9,442 bases of DNA from an uncultured Lachnospiraceae bacterium (GTDB lineage Bacteria; Bacillota; Clostridia; Lachnospirales; Lachnospiraceae): positions 1 to 9,442 of the forward strand of contig CAJTLD010000103.1 in the NCBI GenBank assembly GCA_910577065.1, read 5' to 3'. Of this stretch, positions 5,341 through 9,442 are shown in pieces. The notes under the pieces were generated by a model. It was not told the origin of the DNA, ran no database searches, and saw nothing but the letters and a program-made list of their open reading frames with translations. Positions within the stretch are counted from its first letter, which is position 1. The number at the start of each line of letters is the position of its first letter. Both the position numbers and the translations under genes were made by a program.

Positions 5341-6060
5341 TTATGCTGTCCACTGTAATATGGGGTTCTTTAACGCCCTTAACTTCATTTCCGCTTTTTT
5401 CTTTGCTTCTTTTGCCCCTGCAGGCCCGCTTTCGCCTATCAGTCTTTTCACGCGCTCCATCTGCGCTTTTGTCGGCAGGCGGAATGCATTTCCTGCCGCC
5501 AGGGCGGTTTCTTCCCCTGCCCCTGTTTCCTCAAACATCACTGCGTCCACAAGGCCCCGGCCAACTGCCTGCTGCGCATTCAGCCAGGTTTCCCGTTCCA
5601 TCATTTCCAACGCTTCCCGCTCGGTCATGCCTGATTTTTCCATGTATGCCGTGCACAATGCGCGGTCAGCTGTGCGCAACACTTCGGCAGTATGCTCCAT
5701 TTCCACATGGTTGCCGCTTACCCTCCCCGTGGAAACGCAGTGCACCATCATAAGCGCGGTCGGCGACATTTCGCAGTAACCTGCCATTGCGATAACGGAC
5801 GCGGCGCTGCACGCTTCCCCTGTAATGTAAATCTTTAACCCGCGGCTTTCCTTCGCCGACCGCAGCAGCGTATAAATTTCCGAACCGACGCTTATAACGC
5901 CTCCCGGGGAATTGATGTAAACTTCCAGCTCTTCCCCTTCCGCAGCCGCATCCAGAATCTTATTCACATCTTTCGGGCATGTGCTGTCCTCTTCAAAATA
6001 ATCATAAAACCACTTGTAATCATTCGGGATTAGTTTCCCGCGGATATCAATCCTGGCCAT
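5341..6060 (-). CDS. Head maturation protease, ClpP-related (S14)
   Basis: The 239-aa protein has the ClpP fold pattern: EVYINSPGGVISVGSEIYTL (about residues 46-65), the nucleophile elbow GEACSAASVIAMAG with predicted catalytic Ser85, and MMVHCVS with predicted His107. The third acidic position aligns with Glu157 in ERETWLNAQQA, where ClpP itself has Asp; this is common in phage relatives as far as I know. After GLVDAV (about 170-175) a charged helical tail of some 60 residues follows. In HK97-like phages this enzyme is packaged in the procapsid and cuts the capsid delta domain. ATG 6060 lies three bases after the portal stop, with GGAAGGGGG (6076-6068) inside the portal gene end, so translation is likely coupled. 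Confidence 0.93.
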   Translation of the reverse strand: MARIDIRGKLIPNDYKWFYDYFEEDSTCPKDVNKILDAAAEGEELEVYINSPGGVISVGSEIYTLLRSAKESRGLKIYITGEACSAASVIAMAGYCEMSPTALMMVHCVSTGRVSGNHVEMEHTAEVLRTADRALCTAYMEKSGMTEREALEMMERETWLNAQQAVGRGLVDAVMFEETGAGEETALAAGNAFRLPTKAQMERVKRLIGESGPAGAKEAKKKAEMKLRALKNPILQWTA

Positions 6061-6063
6061 CCT

Positions 6064-7263
6064 TTATCCCCCTTCCTGCATGGCTCCTTTTGCCATGGCG
6101 ACAACCTGCGTGTCAAGCCTGCGGATCGGCTTGTCCCCGCCTTCCACCGGCGCAAGGTTCATAACCGCGCGCCATTCATTCGGCGTCATTGCGCCCCGGT
6201 CCACCATGGCCAGAAATTCCAGCTTGGTTTTTAAGCTTGCACACTGTAAGTTGCTGGCTTCAAATATAATTTTGTTCCCGCACCCGCGTTCCCTCCGGCT
6301 GAACAGGCGTACCGTATAGACGTCCCCGAACTGGATCGCAAGCGGCTCGATTTCCGCCTCGTAATACGCCGTCCATTCATCTTCCGTCCACGCCGACTGC
6401 ACGATTTTTTTGTTTGTGTTAAACATGGAATAGATACGGTCCGTAATCCGTTCCGTCACCGCGGCGTTTGGCACATAGTCTTTTGGCTCAATCTGTTTTG
6501 CATCCGCCTTCGCATCGACGCCTGCCGCGCCGAATGTGTCGCTTTCAATGTCCAGGTAGTTTTCTACAAACTCGTCCGTCTGCTTCTTAATGTCCTCCGG
6601 ACGCATGGAGGATTTAAACATCAGAAGCCACCGTATGATGCCGCTGTTCTTTACTGCCTTTACAACGCCCTGGTCAATGACGCCGATGCACTCCATCAGC
6701 TGCGCCAGCGCGCCCGCCGGGCTGCTCCCGAATATTTCCCGGTCACTGTAGTCCTGGCGCATGTGGATTATGTCGCTGTATGCAAACGTGCCGGTATTCC
6801 CGTTCTTGTAGGTAAACCGCAGGAATAATTCCCCATCCTTGTCATAAACCGCCTCCACGCCGATGCACGGGATTGGGTAAATTTGTTCCGGATACCCGTT
6901 CTTGTCGCGTATAATCAGCGCAAACGCATTGTTGTTCAGGCAAAGCTGCGTCGCCATCTTCTCCTGGAACTGCTGCCCCGTCATATAAGGGTTCGGCTCC
7001 TCTAAAATATAGCGTATATATGGCTCAGGGTTTACCTTAAAGCCTTTTTTCGGGTCGTCCCGGATATGTTTCCCCACAAGCTTGCCAGCCGCCTTTGCTT
7101 TGGGGCGTATGCAGGCGCGCACAATGTCGGATTCATACAGTTTGCCGTTCCAGGAATAGAAATTTTCACCATATGTGGTGACCATTGCAACCCGGTTTTT
7201 CTCTGTCGGCTGTTCTTTTTTCGCATGCCCCTCCATCTTATTCTTTTGATTCCAAAATGCCAT
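6064..7263 (-). CDS. Portal protein, HK97 family
   Basis: The 399-aa protein has the usual length and pattern of HK97-family portals: an early YSWNGKLYESDIVRACIRPK, a conserved ILEEPNPYMTGQQFQEKMAT, NNNAFALIIRDKNGYPEQIY, then the wing and stem region with YSDIIHMRQDYSD, and toward the end FLAMVDRGAMTPNEWRAVMN and LAPVEGGD. The 12-subunit ring forms the vertex through which terminase pumps DNA and to which connector proteins bind. ATG 7263 is nine bases after the large terminase stop, and AGGAGGGG overlaps that stop, showing tight operon packing. No truncation or frameshift is visible. Confidence 0.95.
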   Translation of the reverse strand: MAFWNQKNKMEGHAKKEQPTEKNRVAMVTTYGENFYSWNGKLYESDIVRACIRPKAKAAGKLVGKHIRDDPKKGFKVNPEPYIRYILEEPNPYMTGQQFQEKMATQLCLNNNAFALIIRDKNGYPEQIYPIPCIGVEAVYDKDGELFLRFTYKNGNTGTFAYSDIIHMRQDYSDREIFGSSPAGALAQLMECIGVIDQGVVKAVKNSGIIRWLLMFKSSMRPEDIKKQTDEFVENYLDIESDTFGAAGVDAKADAKQIEPKDYVPNAAVTERITDRIYSMFNTNKKIVQSAWTEDEWTAYYEAEIEPLAIQFGDVYTVRLFSRRERGCGNKIIFEASNLQCASLKTKLEFLAMVDRGAMTPNEWRAVMNLAPVEGGDKPIRRLDTQVVAMAKGAMQEGG

Positions 7264-7272
7264 ATCCCCCTC

Positions 7273-8928
7273 CTAAATCAGGCTCTGGTACTCGTCGAAT
7301 TTATCCCGGAGCACTACGTACCCGTCGATTAAAGCGAGCGTCCCATCAATTCTATTTCTTGCATCCACGTCTTTTACAGGCTGTATGTTCCCGTTTATGT
7401 CTGTTTTTATCGCAGTATTCGCCATACACCATTTGTCAATCGGGTTATCGTCGTATACGATGTTTTTTGCCGCAAGTTCCGCCCTTAGGTCTTTCATCGG
7501 CGCAGACAGCGTGGCCACTCCCTGGCGTACTGGCACCATTGCCTTTTCCCCGAACGCCGATTGGAACTCCCGCAGGAGCGAATCATCTATGTGCCATGGA
7601 TCATAACCGATTGCCATAATATAAATGTCCTCCTTTTCCGCCATTTCAATATACCAGTCCAGCATGACTTTCTTGTCCACTTTATATGTGTCCACTGTGC
7701 GCAAAAGCCCCTGTTGCTTCCAGATGGCGTATGGCGCATTGTCACGCCCCTGCCTCTTTCCTGCGTTTTCGTATTCATCTATTACCCTCTGCGGCACCCA
7801 ATACATTTGTTTTACATATATTTTGGGGTCGTCCCGCCGCATGCACAGAAGCTTTGCCGCATTTAAATCTACGCTGTCCGCGGCGTCCATGCCGCCAATC
7901 CCGTACCGGAATTTCTTATCCCCGATCCGTTCTTCGTTATTGATTTCCTCCCAGCGCAGCCATGCGGATTCTGACGTCTGTTTCAGGTTAAAGTCTTTTA
8001 CCAAAACGGTTGCCTTAAAAGAAAAATCATCTTTAGCCTTGCTCACCATCTGCCTTAGGAAGTCATGGGATTTTATTATTCCAAGCCCTGGGTTCGCTTT
8101 TATCCAGCACTCCTCTTTATCCCATTCGTCCGCAGAATCCAACTCATAGACAAACGGCAGAAATCGTTCGTTTCTTATCTCCCCTCTTAAAATTCCCGCC
8201 GCATAATCATACTGCGCGTCAAAAATCCCATTCCGGATAAATCCGTTTGTTGTGATACAAAAAAGCAATGGTTGGCGCCTGGCCCCCATTGCCTGTTTGA
8301 TTAAATCGTAAATATCCCTATTTTTGATGGCGGAAAGTTCGTCAATGACCGCCCCATGCACATCCAGCCCGTCTAAACTGTTGGAATTGCTTGCCAGAGC
8401 TTTTATAAACCCGAAATTCGCCTTAAAATACAAGTCGCTTGCGCGCTTTTTGATGTGCTTGCTTAAAAGCGGGCTTTGCTGCACCATCTTGTGGCAGGCG
8501 GTAAACCCAAGCTTTGCCTGGTCTAACATGGTTGCAATATTGTATATCTGCGGCGCGCCTTCCTGGTCATTTAAAAGCAGGTCAAGTTCAACAGACGCCG
8601 TTTCGGTTGTCTTCCCGTTTTTTCTCCCTTCGATAATCAGCGCCTCATTGTACTGCCGCAGCCCGTTGTCATCCACAAAACCGAAAATTGCCTGCAGCCT
8701 TGCTTTCTGGAAAAGTGCAAGCTTTAACGGTTCGCCTAATTTCCCGGTCGGCGTCTTGCAGAATTTTTCTATGAAGTCCGTATGTTTTTTTGCGGCTTCA
8801 TAATCAAAATGGTATTCATCCGGGGAATAGAAACGTTCTAAGAGCATCCCCGCCGCCTGTTTCATCTTTTCACAGGATACAATTTTACCATCCGCTATTT
8901 TTGTAAAGTATTCTTCAAATTCTGTCAA
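7273..8928 (-). CDS. terL: Terminase large subunit (ATPase and nuclease), TTG start
   Basis: Starting at TTG 8928 the protein has 551 aa and begins (M)TEFEEYFTKIADGKIVSCEK, the normal opening of this family. Walker A is EGRKNGKTT (GRKNGKT about residues 101-107), Walker B VIDEL (194-198), and the coupling motif ITTNG (225-229). The C-terminal nuclease shows acidic residues in GGMDAADSVDL (Asp348), IGYDPW (Asp443) and LIDGYV (Asp535). The enzyme cuts concatemers and drives packaging at the portal. The TTG overlaps the small subunit stop as TTGA with AGGGGGAAGCG upstream. The open frame extends to an ATG at 9072, but those residues read as out-of-frame small-subunit sequence and I reject them; the first ATG inside (8865) would remove a conserved N-terminus. 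Confidence 0.93.
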   Translation of the reverse strand: MTEFEEYFTKIADGKIVSCEKMKQAAGMLLERFYSPDEYHFDYEAAKKHTDFIEKFCKTPTGKLGEPLKLALFQKARLQAIFGFVDDNGLRQYNEALIIEGRKNGKTTETASVELDLLLNDQEGAPQIYNIATMLDQAKLGFTACHKMVQQSPLLSKHIKKRASDLYFKANFGFIKALASNSNSLDGLDVHGAVIDELSAIKNRDIYDLIKQAMGARRQPLLFCITTNGFIRNGIFDAQYDYAAGILRGEIRNERFLPFVYELDSADEWDKEECWIKANPGLGIIKSHDFLRQMVSKAKDDFSFKATVLVKDFNLKQTSESAWLRWEEINNEERIGDKKFRYGIGGMDAADSVDLNAAKLLCMRRDDPKIYVKQMYWVPQRVIDEYENAGKRQGRDNAPYAIWKQQGLLRTVDTYKVDKKVMLDWYIEMAEKEDIYIMAIGYDPWHIDDSLLREFQSAFGEKAMVPVRQGVATLSAPMKDLRAELAAKNIVYDDNPIDKWCMANTAIKTDINGNIQPVKDVDARNRIDGTLALIDGYVVLRDKFDEYQSLI

Positions 8929-9326
8929 TTCCCGCTTCCCCCTGTAAGGAATTTCATCAGTTCGTCGCCCTCTTCCTGCTTCCCTTTGTCTTTTAGCAGC
9001 ATGTCGTCCAGCTGCTTCATGTACGACAGGTAGTTCTTGGCCATGTTGTTGTAAACTTCCACTTCGCTGCACTTTTTGACGCCTGACTGGTTCGCCCCGT
9101 TTTTGTATTCCTCAGTATAGCCCTTTCTGTTGATGATTTCCTCCAGTTCCAACAGGGAGACTGCCATGAAGGCAGCGGAAGAAATAAGCGATTCCGCATT
9201 CTTTTTCCTTTTTGCGTCCATCTTCGCGTAGCTTCTGGTAAGTTTGGCTTTTTCCGCTTTTACCAGGGCTTCTTTGTTTATCAATTCGCCCTTTTCGTTA
9301 AATTCCGCCTTGCTCCTTCCTGCCAT
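8925..9326 (-). CDS. terS: Terminase small subunit (P27-like)
   Basis: From ATG 9326 the protein has 133 aa (MAGRSKAEFNEKGELINKEA). A basic helical N-terminal half is followed by AAFMAVSLLELEEIINRKGY, TEEYKNGANQSGVKKCSEVE and NNMAKNYLSYMKQLDDMLLK, a pattern I associate with P27-type small terminases of Gram-positive phages, in which the sub-unit recognises packaging DNA and feeds it to the large subunit. AAGGAAGGTG lies before the start. The frame is open to ATG 9413, but the additional 29 residues lack a good ribosome binding site and look like leader sequence. Identity is supported mainly by position directly upstream of, and overlapping, the large subunit. Confidence 0.82.
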   Translation of the reverse strand: MAGRSKAEFNEKGELINKEALVKAEKAKLTRSYAKMDAKRKKNAESLISSAAFMAVSLLELEEIINRKGYTEEYKNGANQSGVKKCSEVEVYNNMAKNYLSYMKQLDDMLLKDKGKQEEGDELMKFLTGGSGN

Positions 9327-9442
9327 CCCGTCACCTTCCTTTTGCCGGATACCACACCCCCTATGCAAATTATCATGCGTAAAATTTTGATGTTGTATCA
9401 TTTTAGTTGACACCTCAAACGCAAGGAATTGATGTATAATCA
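9327..9442. other. AT-rich leader upstream of the packaging genes
   Basis: No convincing gene is seen here. On the minus strand a -10-like GATAAT (about 9375-9370) has no acceptable -35 at 16-18 nt, so I do not call a promoter. AAAATGAT and ATCAAAATTTT around 9405-9381 make a weak imperfect inverted repeat. The operon may simply begin further right, outside the window, where an HNH endonuclease gene is often found in such phages (established pattern, not seen here). Confidence 0.4.

Noticed and set aside
8929..9072. N-terminal extension of the large terminase to ATG 9072
   Set aside because: The 48 residues overlap the small terminase gene in another frame and are unlike terminase N-termini; the TTG at 8928 fits better.
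9327..9413. N-terminal extension of the small terminase to ATG 9413
   Set aside because: No ribosome binding site at 9413, while ATG 9326 has a strong one and gives a normal N-terminus.
9407..9440. Plus-strand TTGACA and TATAAT at the right edge
   Set aside because: The two boxes are perfect but separated by 22 nt, too far for a sigma-70 promoter, and the rest of any divergent gene is outside the window.
1..9442. CRISPR arrays, tRNA or rRNA genes, insertion sequences, attachment sites
   Set aside because: I scanned for regular direct repeats, cloverleaf-like segments, terminal inverted repeats and transposase motifs and saw none.

Overview
The window is a virion morphogenesis module of a tailed siphovirus-type phage or prophage, with every convincing gene on the minus strand, so transcription runs from position 9442 towards 1. 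The order is that of an HK97-like virus of a Gram-positive host: small terminase, large terminase, portal, ClpP-like head maturation protease, HK97-fold major capsid protein, head-tail connector, head-closure protein, tail-terminator-like protein, HK97 gp10-like protein, major tail protein, tail assembly chaperone with a -1 frameshift, and the N-terminus of the tape measure protein, which runs off the left edge. Strong purine-rich ribosome binding sites, tight spacing and protein style suggest a Firmicutes host, probably a mid-GC Clostridia or Lachnospiraceae member. That host call is an inference; no host gene or attachment site is visible.

Region by region (minus-strand order): 9442-9327 is an AT-rich leader with no clear promoter. 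9326-7273 encodes the packaging motor, with terS and terL overlapping through TTGA and terL starting at TTG. 7263-4060 encodes the procapsid (portal, protease, capsid protein carrying its own N-terminal scaffolding-type helical region). 4039-2659 encodes the neck and tail-completion proteins. 2640-1513 encodes the tail tube protein and the chaperone pair, with a clean CCCAAAC slippery heptamer and a hairpin 7 nt downstream. A terminator-like hairpin follows at 1428-1392.

The most unusual part is 1428-586. The chaperone is normally followed directly by the tape measure gene, but here an AT-richer block of about 0.9 kb sits between them. It holds a near-consensus sigma-70 promoter (TTGACT, 17 nt, TATAAT), three small ORFs (46 aa unknown, 60 aa ribbon-helix-helix protein, 54 aa single-pass membrane protein), and a strong intrinsic terminator ending about 15 nt before the tape measure start codon. 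This is the architecture of a phage 'moron': an independently transcribed cargo cassette that may be expressed in the lysogen. Inverted repeats in the promoter spacer and over the predicted transcription start are candidate operators for the ribbon-helix-helix protein. Two of the three cassette genes are shorter than usual ORF cut-offs and easily missed.

Together, the packaging, head, neck and tail genes form a late assembly line. The cassette looks like passenger DNA that exploits a junction in that operon, and its terminator raises the question of how late transcription reaches the tape measure gene.
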